Counted from the stretch's first letter, positions 49,645-58,484 are shown. The stretch: 64,000 nt of DNA from Bacteroidaceae bacterium (GCA_017464815.1 JAFTYI010000011.1:124001-188000), one strand, 5' to 3'. Program-made: numbers and translations. Notes: a model not told the origin generated them from the sequence alone.

Positions 49645-50925
49645 TTAGAAGTGTTGTTCACGCTGGCATAACCAATCTACTGCCGAGATGATATGGATAG
49701 TCTTGCCATCTATGCTCACGTTTTCTTGACGGTCAAAGGTGATGAGAGTCAGATTGTTGCATTTCAATTTGTCAGAAGCAGCCAACAATGCCTTTATTTC
49801 ACGTTTCTGAGTCTTGTCAGACGAAATGTCATAACTGACCTGTAGTAATTCCACAACTTGCCCGGCTTTGGCTATTACGAAATCAACCTCGTAACTCCGT
49901 TCCTTATAGTAGAATAAATCAGCGTATTGCGGACGATAGCGGCGCAGTAATTCTATGCAAACCACATTTTCAAGTTTCCAACCCAAATTCTGAGATTGGA
50001 ATGTTCCCACCCGTTCATTGGCAAAAGCGAGATCTACGACATAACACTTTTCATAACGGACACGGTCATGACTTTTGTACGAGAATTTTGGAACCCCAAT
50101 GAAGAGGAACGCTTCCTTCAAGTGTGAGTAATAATTTTCAGCAGTATGGTTTGATATTCCGAATATGGATGCCACTTCCTGTGCGACGAACTCCCGTGCA
50201 TAATTGTCTGCCAAGTAATTTGCCATTCGCATTAGTACATCCATATAACGAATGCTGAATCTGCGGGAAATATCATTGCGTATGATGGCATTCAGCAATC
50301 CGTCAATATAGCCGCGTTTATTGTCTTCGTCCAACAACTCGGGGAATCCTCCCTGCTGCATATAATCATGCAATGCACGCCTGCGCAACGATACTGCTTT
50401 TGTCGTGAAAGATGCGGTGTCTATACCTTTAGCTTTGGCATACTCCAAAAATGAATAGGGATAGAGTTCCACTTTGTTGTGTCTCCCTGTAAGATGCGTC
50501 ATGAGTTCATTACTCAACAATTTCGCATTACTCCCGGTAAGGAACAGGTGTTTGCCTTGCCTTAACAGACGATTGACAAATAGCGGCCAAGCTGCAATAT
50601 TTTGAATTTCATCAAAGAAGAGATAATCCACATCGCCATATACGAAATAGATGGCCTCAAGTAATTTGTTGAGGTCTTCCGTCTTCAAATCAGCTAAACG
50701 CTCTTCGTCAAAGTTTACGTAGGCGCATTGCACATTGTTTTCCAACAGGAATTTTTCGCACAAAGTAGATTTGCCACTTCGCCGCACTCCGATTACGACC
50801 TGCGCCAATTTACTTTTTAGTGACAGCTGAGATGCTTCTTCACGATTGGTCAACAGGGATGTTTCTTTACTGAGATATTCTTCCCGTAAGTCGGCAATGA
50901 CAGGGATTAATTCTTTTATATCCAT
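49645..50925 (-). CDS. ATP-binding protein with AAA_14 and DUF4143 domains
   Basis: The 426-residue protein has Walker A GVRRSGKST (46-54), Walker B YLFFDEIQN (101-109) and a sensor-like LFLTGSNAKLL (127-137) in the N-terminal AAA_14 ATPase. It then has a winged-helix part (HTAENYYSHLK) and a C-terminal DUF4143 domain with an endonuclease-like core Y-E-V-D-F-V ... E-L-L-Q-V (about 347-368). Such proteins are abundant, often laterally spread and functionally unassigned. The gene is AT-rich relative to the housekeeping run, is opposite in strand, and lies between two copies of the yidD 3' end, so it is probably inserted DNA. Confidence 0.85.
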   Translation of the reverse strand: MDIKELIPVIADLREEYLSKETSLLTNREEASQLSLKSKLAQVVIGVRRSGKSTLCEKFLLENNVQCAYVNFDEERLADLKTEDLNKLLEAIYFVYGDVDYLFFDEIQNIAAWPLFVNRLLRQGKHLFLTGSNAKLLSNELMTHLTGRHNKVELYPYSFLEYAKAKGIDTASFTTKAVSLRRRALHDYMQQGGFPELLDEDNKRGYIDGLLNAIIRNDISRRFSIRYMDVLMRMANYLADNYAREFVAQEVASIFGISNHTAENYYSHLKEAFLFIGVPKFSYKSHDRVRYEKCYVVDLAFANERVGTFQSQNLGWKLENVVCIELLRRYRPQYADLFYYKERSYEVDFVIAKAGQVVELLQVSYDISSDKTQKREIKALLAASDKLKCNNLTLITFDRQENVSIDGKTIHIISAVDWLCQREQHF

Positions 50926-50945
50926 AACTTACTGATTATCCGCTG

Positions 50946-50953
50946 CAAAGTTA
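50946..50953 (-). promoter_or_regulatory. Promoter -7 box TAACTTTG for the ATPase gene
   Basis: It is an exact TAnnTTTG match followed by CAGCGG, 21 bp upstream of the ATG at 50925. Confidence 0.6.
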
Positions 50954-50956
50954 TAT

Positions 50957-51009
50957 AAACTTCCATAAAATGCAAACTTTTACCCGTGCAAACTTCCATA
51001 AGATACAAA
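50957..51009 (-). repeat. Two 20-bp direct repeats upstream of the ATPase promoter
   Basis: On the plus strand AAACTTCCATAAnATnCAAA occurs at 50957-50976 and 50990-51009 with two mismatches and a 33-bp period. They cover the -33 region and upstream of it and look like operator sites. Confidence 0.65.
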
Positions 51010-51055
51010 AAAAAAGTTAAATCATTTCCAAAAACAGCATAAAGGGAGGGTGATT

Positions 51056-51130
51056 GGCCTCTATTTGGCCATCCGTCGCCTCCTCCGTTGCCATCCGTGG
51101 GGCGGGAGTGGGTATGACCCTGTGCCGTGA
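51056..51130 (+). pseudogene. yidD 3'-end fragment
   Basis: Encodes G-L-Y-L-A-I-R-R through G-Y-D-P-V-P and a stop, in frame with the true YidD end. The first four codons are synonymous variants of yidD (GGC CTC TAT TTG against GGG CTT TAC CTC), after which the DNA is identical for 65 bp. No start or upstream part is present. Confidence 0.85.
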
Positions 51131-51132
51131 AT
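51068..51132 (+). repeat. 65-bp direct repeat, right copy
   Basis: Exact copy of 49525-49589. The flanking bases differ on both sides, so the duplication boundary is sharp on the right. Confidence 0.95.
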
Positions 51133-51523
51133 CCGGCTCGGATGGATACTATATAGTATAAGAGCGCAACGAATATAGTATGGAGGCGAAAGCTGTGAAT
51201 GAAGGTTTAGGGATGATGGTGTAGGGTGTAGGGAGGTGGTTTTTAGGCGATGGCGATGGCTGTTGGCGATGGCTGTTTGACATACGGTCGATGGGGCCGG
51301 AAGATACGGATGTTAAGCGCTGAAGATTTAAATCTTTCGGCCTTAACATCCGTATCTTCCGGGCGTTTCAACCCTTTCATTCGATGGGGGGTTCGATGTA
51401 AGGACAAAAGGTTGCCAAAACTCCTCCCCTAAGTTAGGCGCGAATTGACATCAAGTCAATTCTCTATCGGCCACGCCCTCTAACTTAGAGGGAGATTTTA
51501 TTCACCATATTTCTTATATCGAA
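51133..51523. other. Gene-free region with hairpins downstream of the glycolipid genes
   Basis: No convincing gene is present. It contains a long inverted repeat with core GGAAGATACGGATGTTAAG / CTTAACATCCGTATCTTCC (51298-51361), a GAATTGAC/GTCAATTC hairpin (about 51442-51462) and a CCCTCTAA/TTAGAGGG palindrome (about 51475-51491). Confidence 0.65.
51298..51361. repeat. Long inverted repeat, 19-20-bp arms
   Basis: Arms GGAAGATACGGATGTTAAG and CTTAACATCCGTATCTTCC enclose GCGCTGAAGATTTAAATCTT and TCGGC. The centre itself contains AAGATTTAAATCTT, a perfect palindrome. Confidence 0.8.
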
Positions 51524-52579
51524 TTATATCTTTGCAAGAAATTCTTTCATCCGTTTTTGTTGCTCTTGTTGCTCCCATTTGGAGAGTTGGTAGAAAGTGT
51601 CGCTTCCCATAGGCTTCAACGAATTGACGAACGATTGAATATCATCCGAATCATAGAAAAGCGAACTGTCACGAAAATCTTCGTATGTCTCCATATCTTT
51701 AGGGCAGAGCATTATTTTTCGATAAGCCGTAGCCAAATTGTATGTTCCCGAAATCTTTTCAGAAACATATTTGTCATATTCTCCACGTCCGGGATGTATC
51801 AAAGGCATGATGTAGTCGCATTGAAGCACGTAAGAGTAGAACTCCTCTTCAGGAACAAAACCATCGAAAAAGATGAAATTGGATTGAAAACCAGCCTTGT
51901 TCACCTCTTTATGAATTAGTTGGCCGTCAGCTTTATTCTTGTTTCCGAGGATTATGAACTTGATGTGTGAGGCATATGGGACATCGGGGCGTAGCAGTGT
52001 CAGGTAATCTCTACGCCCTAACGAAACGGCTCCGGGAATGACAATCCATACCTCACCTGGCTTTTTGGTGAGTTCGAACGTGTTGAAAGCCGGATAAAAT
52101 ATGGGATATATGGCAACCGAAGGCTTTCTGCACACTTCTTGGTAACGCTTGATTAGCAAGTCGCTCAGTAGTGCATATCCATTTATGCGGCGTGTAATGA
52201 ACTTTTGCCCAAAACTGCTTGTCAGTTTCTTAAGATTGTGGATAGTCCCGACAACTTTGATTCGTTGTGGAATAGGAAGCAGGAAAAACTTCCAAGCTAC
52301 AGAGCCTTGGGCCGAATTGAGGTAGAGATGAGTAAAACCTCCCTTTTGAAGGTATCTCCAGAAACGCAGGAGAGCACCTCCTCCCTTTATACCTTTCTTG
52401 AAAGGGAAATAAATGATGTTGTCTGTTACTTGGTCCAATGAGTTTCCTACACGAGTTCTTAAATCTTCATTGAGTGCTACGGTGACATGGTGTCCTTCGG
52501 CCTTCAATAAAAGACAGGTGCTGTAGATGCATTCATCATGCCAAGCAGAAAATTCGGTGACTAATATGTTATATATCAT
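51524..52579 (-). CDS. Glycosyltransferase, GT4-like
   Basis: The 351-residue protein has a two-lobed Rossmann pattern. The N-terminal lobe starts YNILVTEFSAWHDECIYSTCLLLKAEGHHV (read in two parts), with a middle VGTIHNLKKL and a C-terminal lobe with FIILGNKNKADG, FVPEEEFYSYVLQCDYIMPLI and EKISGTYNLATAYRKIML, as in GT-B enzymes of family 4-like type. The donor and acceptor are unknown. It is the last gene of the minus-strand surface-glycolipid group, 36 bp after the GT90 gene. The DNA is more AT-rich than the genes upstream of it. Confidence 0.7.
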   Translation of the reverse strand: MIYNILVTEFSAWHDECIYSTCLLLKAEGHHVTVALNEDLRTRVGNSLDQVTDNIIYFPFKKGIKGGGALLRFWRYLQKGGFTHLYLNSAQGSVAWKFFLLPIPQRIKVVGTIHNLKKLTSSFGQKFITRRINGYALLSDLLIKRYQEVCRKPSVAIYPIFYPAFNTFELTKKPGEVWIVIPGAVSLGRRDYLTLLRPDVPYASHIKFIILGNKNKADGQLIHKEVNKAGFQSNFIFFDGFVPEEEFYSYVLQCDYIMPLIHPGRGEYDKYVSEKISGTYNLATAYRKIMLCPKDMETYEDFRDSSLFYDSDDIQSFVNSLKPMGSDTFYQLSKWEQQEQQKRMKEFLAKI

Positions 52580-52615
52580 AATTCTTAATTGTTTTGCGGG
52601 AGGGACTGAGTGGAT

Positions 52616-53596
52616 TTAACATTGTCCTGTCTTCTCGAAATACTTCTTTAGCACGAGCAACGAAATCAGGTCTTCCCGTTTTCTGTTTTGGAATTGTGCC
52701 ACGTACTCGTGTGCATGGTCGATGATGGCTTGTGCTTCATCGGGGTGGTTGATGTAGTAGGTGAGCCGTTCTTCCAAGTCGGAGTAGTCATCCTTGATGC
52801 AGACATAGTGGTAGTTGGGGATGAGTGTGCCCTCCATGAACCAAGTTTCGTAAGTAGGCTTGGGCATTACTGCCAACGAGTTGGACGACATCACCCATTT
52901 GAGATTGCTGGCGACGTCAAACCCTTCGATGCAGAGAATGAATTTGTAGTCTAGGTGTTCATCAATGGAGATGGATTTTTTTATCCACTCAGGGTTCACG
53001 ATGTTGTTTGCATTAATCTGTCCCAGGTCACACATGGGATGATTGAAGTACATTTCCCAGAAGCGTACACGCTGAGGCTGTTTGATGCAGGCGCGGCCGA
53101 TGAGCATATTTTTCTTTTCTGTGAACCTCTTGGTGTCCTTCACGAACGTGTAGTGTCGTATCTTGTTGAGCTTCAGAATGACGGAATTGGCGTTGTCGCC
53201 TGCAATAGGCCGGCTTTTGGTCAATGAAGGGACATCGGGGACCTGGGTGATGTCTCCAAACAGAGTGACGATGCGATACTGGTCAGGGAAATAGCGCGTA
53301 AACTCGTATGTGTCGAAAAAGTAGACGTTCCCCTTCTTGCGATGTTGTAGCTTGAAGTCTTTTAAGACAATGCTCTTGGATGAGCCCGTTATCGTCCTTT
53401 CTTGTTCGAGCTTGTTGTAATAGTTGACACGTTGTCGGATGTACTCCATGTCTTCCAACTCCAGACGTTTCAGTTTCTTCTGAAGCAGTGCCTGATATAT
53501 CTTTTTAGGGATATAGTAGCGTGTAAAATTCTTTGTATAGTATAGAATTTTATTGTTCTTATGCTTTTGTTTGCGTATGAATTCGAACATTGACAT
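52616..53596 (-). CDS. Glycosyltransferase family 90 (LpsA/CAP10-like)
   Basis: The 326-residue protein has the GT90 features: S-R-P-I-x-x-D-N-A-N-S-V-I-L-K-L-N in the first half and, in the second, YKFILCIEGFDVASNLKWVMSSNS with YHYVCIKDDYSDLEERL, resembling LPS core glycosyltransferases LpsA. It probably adds a sugar to LPS or another surface glycan on the cytoplasmic side. It overlaps the acyltransferase gene by one base, indicating joint expression. Confidence 0.8.
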   Translation of the reverse strand: MSMFEFIRKQKHKNNKILYYTKNFTRYYIPKKIYQALLQKKLKRLELEDMEYIRQRVNYYNKLEQERTITGSSKSIVLKDFKLQHRKKGNVYFFDTYEFTRYFPDQYRIVTLFGDITQVPDVPSLTKSRPIAGDNANSVILKLNKIRHYTFVKDTKRFTEKKNMLIGRACIKQPQRVRFWEMYFNHPMCDLGQINANNIVNPEWIKKSISIDEHLDYKFILCIEGFDVASNLKWVMSSNSLAVMPKPTYETWFMEGTLIPNYHYVCIKDDYSDLEERLTYYINHPDEAQAIIDHAHEYVAQFQNRKREDLISLLVLKKYFEKTGQC

Positions 53597-54531
53597 TATG
53601 CCTTGTTACTTTTCTCTTTCAACCGTTTGATTCTTCTCTCATTCCATTCCTGATATTTGGCTTTGGTGCGTTTCCAACGGCGGTGTGTCCATAACCACAA
53701 TTCAGGTTGCTCCTTCATGTTTTCTTCCAATAGGCGGTAGTATGCGTTAGTCAGTTCATGTTCGTGAGTTTCCGACGCATTTTCAACCATTTTCTTGAAA
53801 GTGGCCACATATTTCCCCCGTTTTTCTCTGTGCATTGACATGTAGAAAACGGCACTTCCCGTGCGGCGGGCAATCTTTTCGGTGCCCGTAAATACGGGGG
53901 TCTCTTGGTGGAAAAACTCCATCCAATAGTCGATGGCTTCCCAGTGTGGCACCTGGTCGGCAATGAATCCGATGACAAAGGGTTTCTTCTCTTTCCCCAG
54001 TTGCAGGACGCGGCGCAAGGTGTTGCCCATGCTGATGCTTTCGGAGCCATATTGGTTGCGCATTTCCAGAAAAAGGCGGTCCATTGCCTTGTTGGCCAAT
54101 GGATGATAGATTTGGCCGAACTGAATCTGAGGATTGTGGAAGTGGAGGGGGAGTGAGGTGACAAATTCCCAATTGAACGTGTGCCCCATGTAGATGACGC
54201 ATGAGCGACCCTCTTGGGAGACCAAGCGTTCGATCTCTTCAATTTCTTCAAAGCGTATGTGTTTCTTTATCTTTTGGGGACTCATGCTCATCAGCTTCAC
54301 CGTCTCCATTACATAGTCGCAGAAGGCGGAGTAGAATCGCTTCTCGATGCGCGTGATTTCCTCCTTTGTCTTTTCGGGAAAGGCATTGACGAGGTTCTTG
54401 TGTACCACCTTACGGCGGTAGCGTGCCACGTAGTAGAGTGGGAAGTAGATGAGGTCGCTCAGCAGATGCAGTACACCCATTGGCAGAAGCGACATCAGTT
54501 TCCATAGTGTGCGTATGATGTAATAGGTCAT
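53596..54531 (-). CDS. Lipid A-type lysophospholipid acyltransferase (LpxL/HtrB family)
   Basis: Adds a secondary acyl chain to lipid A at the inner membrane. The 311-residue protein has one N-terminal membrane segment and the catalytic H-x4-E in GHTFNWE (His117, Glu122), then a later F-I-A-D-Q-V-P-H segment and V-x-F-x-x-x-H-R-E-K-R. Its neighbours, GT90 and GT4 enzymes, suggest lipid A/LPS tailoring. It overlaps the GT90 gene by one base and lies 8 bp from the ORF6N gene. Confidence 0.88.
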   Translation of the reverse strand: MTYYIIRTLWKLMSLLPMGVLHLLSDLIYFPLYYVARYRRKVVHKNLVNAFPEKTKEEITRIEKRFYSAFCDYVMETVKLMSMSPQKIKKHIRFEEIEEIERLVSQEGRSCVIYMGHTFNWEFVTSLPLHFHNPQIQFGQIYHPLANKAMDRLFLEMRNQYGSESISMGNTLRRVLQLGKEKKPFVIGFIADQVPHWEAIDYWMEFFHQETPVFTGTEKIARRTGSAVFYMSMHREKRGKYVATFKKMVENASETHEHELTNAYYRLLEENMKEQPELWLWTHRRWKRTKAKYQEWNERRIKRLKEKSNKA

Positions 54532-54539
54532 AGTATTAG

Positions 54540-55091
54540 TTATTTTGAGAACCCTTTTATAACAGTCCTGTTAGGTGCTTTTTCGTTTGTTTGTAATATA
54601 GTTAATGTTTCTTCGATGAGTTCCAAACGCATGCGAGTATCTTCATTGATATCATTCTGATCAGACAGAATGTCGTTCAACGTATTTTCTATTAGTTTAA
54701 AACGATGTTCTAATTGATTAGATATATTTTGTTCAACTGTTAAATATTGCCGTACGGCAACAAATGCACGCATAATACGAATGTTGACTTCTATAGCAGT
54801 TTTGCTTCGTAAAACACTGGATAACATAGCAACACCTTGTTCTGTAAAGGCATATGGTAGAGTTCTTGCTCCTCCCCAACTTGTGGTCGCAATTTGCGAC
54901 TTCAAGTTTTTCCATTCATCTATGTTCAATTGGAACATAAAGTCAAGAGGGAAACGTTCAATATTTCTTTTAACAGATTCGTTTAATCGTTTTACTTCAA
55001 CTCCATACAGCTCTGCCAGATGTTTGTCTAACATAACCTTTTGTCCACGAATGGAGAAAATATTTTTTTGTATCAATTTAAGTTCTTCCAT
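54540..55091 (-). CDS. ORF6N domain DNA-binding protein
   Basis: The 183-residue protein has the ORF6N signature [21 protein letters not shown] near the N-terminus, then N-E-S-V-K-R-N-x-x-R-F-P-x-D-F-M-F-Q-L and [11 protein letters not shown] coiled coil near the C-terminus follows. ORF6N/KilA-N proteins are typical of phages and mobile elements. It sits tightly between envelope genes (8 bp and 1 bp gaps) and is AT-rich, as if it moved in. The function in the host is unknown. Confidence 0.85.
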   Translation of the reverse strand: MEELKLIQKNIFSIRGQKVMLDKHLAELYGVEVKRLNESVKRNIERFPLDFMFQLNIDEWKNLKSQIATTSWGGARTLPYAFTEQGVAMLSSVLRSKTAIEVNIRIMRAFVAVRQYLTVEQNISNQLEHRFKLIENTLNDILSDQNDINEDTRMRLELIEETLTILQTNEKAPNRTVIKGFSK

Positions 55092-55092
55092 T

Positions 55093-57090
55093 TCAATCTT
55101 TCATTGTTAATCCATCCTCGTTCATCCGTTGCATATAGCTTTGGATGATGGCTTTCAGCCTCTTCTCCATCTCCGGCTGGGGAGTGCTTTCCCGTAAGTT
55201 ATGCTGTAGCAGCGGGTCTTCACGGAAACGATAGACGGCTTTTGTCTCCCGTCCGTCAAACTGTATCAGGTGGTAGCCCTGGGTCAATTGGTAAATGTCG
55301 TTTTGATAGTTCACCGCCCATGTATCCTCGGTGGGCGTTGCCAGCAGGTCTTTTCCAAAGGCCACATACGGTTTGTTGTATCCCACTATGCCGAGTAGGG
55401 TCGGCATGATGTCAATCTGTTGGGCAATGCCCGGTCGGATGCCTGTGGGCAGTGTACCCGAAGGGTCGAACAAGATGATGGGTACACTGAAACTACCCAA
55501 TGCCGTCTGGTATTCGGGGTGGGTGGATTGGTTGGTGTGGTCGGCTGTGAGGACGAACAGTGTGTTCTCGTACCACGGTTGCTTGGCGGCCGTCTCGAAG
55601 AAGCGTCGCAATGCATGATCGGTGTAGCCGATGCATTGGTGAATGGGCTTGTCTCCCCTGGGGAAAGAGTCGGCATACTCTTCGGGCACCACGAACGGGT
55701 GGTGCGACGAGGCGGTGAACACGGCGGTGATGAATGGCTCCTTCATGTCCGTCATTGTCTGGGCATAGAATTGCAGGAAAGGCTCGTCCCAGATGGCCCA
55801 TGTGCCGTCGAAGTCGGCGTCACCGTTGAAACGTTTGTCTTGGTTGTACTCGTCCCGTCCGTAGTAATCCTTGAATCCTGTGGCGCGGGCAAAGGCTTGA
55901 AAACCCATCGAACCATTTTCTGCTCCGTGGAAAAAGGCTGTGTGATAGCCTTCGTCGCCCAGTTCGCGGGCAATGCCGCTCAGTGCATTGGTGGCCGCTG
56001 ATGTCACGAAGAATGGCTCTACGAACATCGGTATACTGCTCAAGACCGAGGGCATTCCGTCGATGCTCTTACGTCCATTGGCAAGGGTGTATTCCCATGT
56101 CAGACTCTTTTTGAGCAAGCTGTCGGTAAAGGGGGTGTAACCTTTGTAGGTTCCTCCATCCAAGTGGTGGTTGAGGCCACCGATGTACTCGCGTCCGAAG
56201 CTTTCGACGATGAGGATGACGATGTTTTTGGCCCCCTCTGACTCCCCCGAAAGGGGAGAATAGGCGGCCAGTGTATCGTTCTCCTCCTTTGGGGGAGTTA
56301 GAGGGGGCTTTACCGGTGAATAGATGCTGTCTAATGTCTCTTTGTCGAAATATTTAGGGTCGACGAACGGCTTCTTCCCGATGGTTCGGATGAGCGAAAA
56401 GGGCGTGTTCAACACCAGCGCTGCATCGGCCGGTCGGTCGACATATTGGTTGGCGTTGCTGATGGTGATAGGGCGCACTGCCGTAGTGGCTCCGCCGCGC
56501 ATACCGCAGATGCAGAGGGGGATGAACAGCAGCAGGCAGAGGGTCTGCACCGTGTAGTAGAGTCCGAAGGGGCGTCGCCACGGTTTGCCCACAGGCAAGG
56601 CATAAACCTTGCTCAGCCCATAGATGAGGAAGAGTGAAGCAACGACCAAGTACCAATGGTTCAAGAACTCGACACCGATGATGCCGCCCAAGTTTCCTTC
56701 GTTGCTGAATTCGCTGAAGATGGTGGCAGTGGTGCGTCGGCCGGTGTATTGGAAGTAGACGCTGTCTGCTAGGTTGATGCAGATGGCCAGGCCGTTCACC
56801 ACCATGAAGACTCCTTTGGCCGCCCGTTGCCAGCCGTCAGTTTCCTTGACGTGCCAGGGCACCAGCATCATCAAGGCGTACAGGGCATTGGTGTATAGCA
56901 GCGCTGAGGTGTCAAACATCCATGCACCTTGCATCATCTCCCAAGCCGAGGCCCACGAGAGGTTGCTGCCCAGCACGCTCCAATTCTCGGCGAGATAAAG
57001 CATGCGGCAAAGGCCGTACGCCACGTAGGCCCACGCCATGTTCACCACGAAGGCTGCGGGGGAGGAACAGATGTTTTTCTTCAGCTTCAC
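55093..57090 (-). CDS. LtaS/MdoB-family membrane phosphotransferase (sulfatase fold), paralogue 2
   Basis: The 665-residue protein has about five N-terminal membrane helices and a periplasmic sulfatase-fold domain. Active-site equivalents are Glu296 (VESFG), Ser342 (RKSIDG, taking the place of the LtaS Thr nucleophile) and Asp517-His518 (TADHT). Residues about 262-287 ([13 protein letters not shown] and on) are encoded by a palindromic repeat inserted in frame between membrane and catalytic domains. Likely to decorate LPS or another surface glycan with a phospho-alcohol; the adjacent acyltransferase and glycosyltransferases support this. The second family member is at 5268-7100. Confidence 0.8.
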   Translation of the reverse strand: MKLKKNICSSPAAFVVNMAWAYVAYGLCRMLYLAENWSVLGSNLSWASAWEMMQGAWMFDTSALLYTNALYALMMLVPWHVKETDGWQRAAKGVFMVVNGLAICINLADSVYFQYTGRRTTATIFSEFSNEGNLGGIIGVEFLNHWYLVVASLFLIYGLSKVYALPVGKPWRRPFGLYYTVQTLCLLLFIPLCICGMRGGATTAVRPITISNANQYVDRPADAALVLNTPFSLIRTIGKKPFVDPKYFDKETLDSIYSPVKPPLTPPKEENDTLAAYSPLSGESEGAKNIVILIVESFGREYIGGLNHHLDGGTYKGYTPFTDSLLKKSLTWEYTLANGRKSIDGMPSVLSSIPMFVEPFFVTSAATNALSGIARELGDEGYHTAFFHGAENGSMGFQAFARATGFKDYYGRDEYNQDKRFNGDADFDGTWAIWDEPFLQFYAQTMTDMKEPFITAVFTASSHHPFVVPEEYADSFPRGDKPIHQCIGYTDHALRRFFETAAKQPWYENTLFVLTADHTNQSTHPEYQTALGSFSVPIILFDPSGTLPTGIRPGIAQQIDIMPTLLGIVGYNKPYVAFGKDLLATPTEDTWAVNYQNDIYQLTQGYHLIQFDGRETKAVYRFREDPLLQHNLRESTPQPEMEKRLKAIIQSYMQRMNEDGLTMKD
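56231..56308. repeat. CCCCCTCTAACTCCCCC inverted repeat inside a coding sequence
   Basis: A 78-bp element with 30-bp arms (four mismatches) starting GCCCCCTCTGACTCCCCC on the left and ending GGGGGAGTTAGAGGGGGC on the right. Each arm has its own CTCCCCC/GGAG mini-hairpin. It is read through in frame by the LtaS-like gene. Confidence 0.85.
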
Positions 57091-57133
57091 AATCGGATGT
57101 TTTTTCAGGAGCAGCTCCTTTGGTTTTATGGTT

Positions 57134-58402
57134 TCACTTCTTTGTCAATTCCCATTCGAGGCTTGCCATGATGAAGGGGCCAAGGCTCTTTCCCTCGTTG
57201 CTCACGATGGTCACGTCGCTGCCACAGAGGTAGTAGCTGGCGCTTCCGTCGCGCTGGGGCGATTTCTTTGGGCCGAGTCCGGCTGAACGGCAGCTCCAGT
57301 TGAGGTTCAGTGTCTTGTCTTCATTCTCGGTGACGAAGGTCTTGATGACGCCGTTGTAGGCCTTTTCGGCCACGGGGCGGTAGCTTTCGTCCAACAGACC
57401 CAAGCGCACTCCCTTCAAATACGAATAGGTGAACATGCACGATGCTGATGCCTCTAGGTAGTTCTTGATGCCACATTTGCCCACGAAGGAGTCGTCGTAT
57501 TGCAGGAGTTGGTACCACACACCGCTTTCATCGTCCTGCCATTGTTTCAATCCTTCGGCCACTTGAGCCAGGATGCCGTTCAGTTTAGTGTAGTCGGGAT
57601 GACTCTTGGGCATCACCTCCAACACGTCCACCAAGGCAGCGAAGAACCATCCCATGCCGCGTCCCCAAAACTCGCGCGAACAACCCACGAACGGGCCGCA
57701 CTGGTTGGCCCAGAAGGAGTTCTCGTCCGCAGGGTCGGCACTCCATCCGTGGTAGTTCAGCTTCTTTTCGGGGTCGTAGGTGTGGCGGTGTACGGTGATG
57801 AACTGGTTGGCAATGTCGCTCCATCCCTCCATGTCTTCGGGGGCAAAGGTTGCCAGGTATTCGGCATAGAAGGCGGCACCCATGTAGAGGCCGTCCAGCC
57901 ACATCTGGTTGGGGTAGATGTCCTTGTGGAAGAAGCATCCCTTGCCCTCGGGCAGTTGGATGCGCGAATACTCCGTGCGCAAGTAGTTGTAGAGGTAGTC
58001 GGCTGCCGCCTTATACTTGGCAGCGTTCTTCTTGCCGGCCTTTTTCCCCTTGGCCAGTTCGCGGTGGTAGAGTTCAAAGAACACTTTCCCCGAGGCGATA
58101 TTGTCGATGTTTCCTTTCTTGAAAGCCTTGAAGGTGCCATCCTCGTTCAGCGCCGCGTCGGCGTAGAATTTGCACCAGTCGTAAGCCGTGAGGCTCCACT
58201 CTTCATCGGGGTATTGGGTGGTACACTTCAGCAACGACTTCGTCACCAATCCGCTCACATAGTCCCACTTCTTGTCGGCCGACCAGGCCTTGCCGTGCGA
58301 CTCCACCATGCGGCGCGAGTAGTCGGCCGTCTGTGCCTGCAATCCAAGGCTGAAGAGGAGGATGGAGAAGAAGGCCTGTGCTATTCGATGGGTAGATTTC
58401 AT
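57134..58402 (-). CDS. GH88/GH105 unsaturated glycuronyl/rhamnogalacturonyl hydrolase
   Basis: Cleaves unsaturated uronic acid from oligosaccharides made by pectin or glycosaminoglycan lyases. From the Met at 58402 it has 422 residues, with a signal peptide (cleavage near LQAQT) and an (alpha/alpha)6-barrel pattern. W-L-D-G-L-Y-M-G contains the catalytic-type Asp170; R-G-M-G-W-F occurs later. YteR-like GH105 is the closest match I recognise. The upstream GTG/ATG at 58408 is an alternative start. It is co-oriented with the glycolipid genes but may be separate. It would complement the GH28 lipoprotein at 19853. Confidence 0.83.
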   Translation of the reverse strand: MKSTHRIAQAFFSILLFSLGLQAQTADYSRRMVESHGKAWSADKKWDYVSGLVTKSLLKCTTQYPDEEWSLTAYDWCKFYADAALNEDGTFKAFKKGNIDNIASGKVFFELYHRELAKGKKAGKKNAAKYKAAADYLYNYLRTEYSRIQLPEGKGCFFHKDIYPNQMWLDGLYMGAAFYAEYLATFAPEDMEGWSDIANQFITVHRHTYDPEKKLNYHGWSADPADENSFWANQCGPFVGCSREFWGRGMGWFFAALVDVLEVMPKSHPDYTKLNGILAQVAEGLKQWQDDESGVWYQLLQYDDSFVGKCGIKNYLEASASCMFTYSYLKGVRLGLLDESYRPVAEKAYNGVIKTFVTENEDKTLNLNWSCRSAGLGPKKSPQRDGSASYYLCGSDVTIVSNEGKSLGPFIMASLEWELTKK

Positions 58403-58446
58403 TATCAATACAAGTCTTATAGTGTTAAATGATTTTCAGGTGTTTG

Positions 58447-58478
58447 CCCCCCTCACCCACGGAAGGGTGGGGAGGGGG
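58447..58478. repeat. CCCCCTCACCCAC / GTGGGGAGGGGG hairpin
   Basis: A strong GC stem with a small loop lies between the GH88/105 gene and the CoA-transferase stop. It may end the CoA-transferase transcript, though a T tract is missing. It resembles the 36111 and 56231 elements. Confidence 0.65.
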
Positions 58479-58484
58479 TTCCTT

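Noticed and set aside
49645..50925. Transposase or integrase of a mobile element
   Set aside because: The motifs are those of an AAA_14/DUF4143 ATPase; no DDE or tyrosine-recombinase signature is present.
51149..51432. Two overlapping small open frames in the gene-free region after the yidD fragment
   Set aside because: Both arise from the inverted repeat and simple sequence there; no start signals or conserved features.
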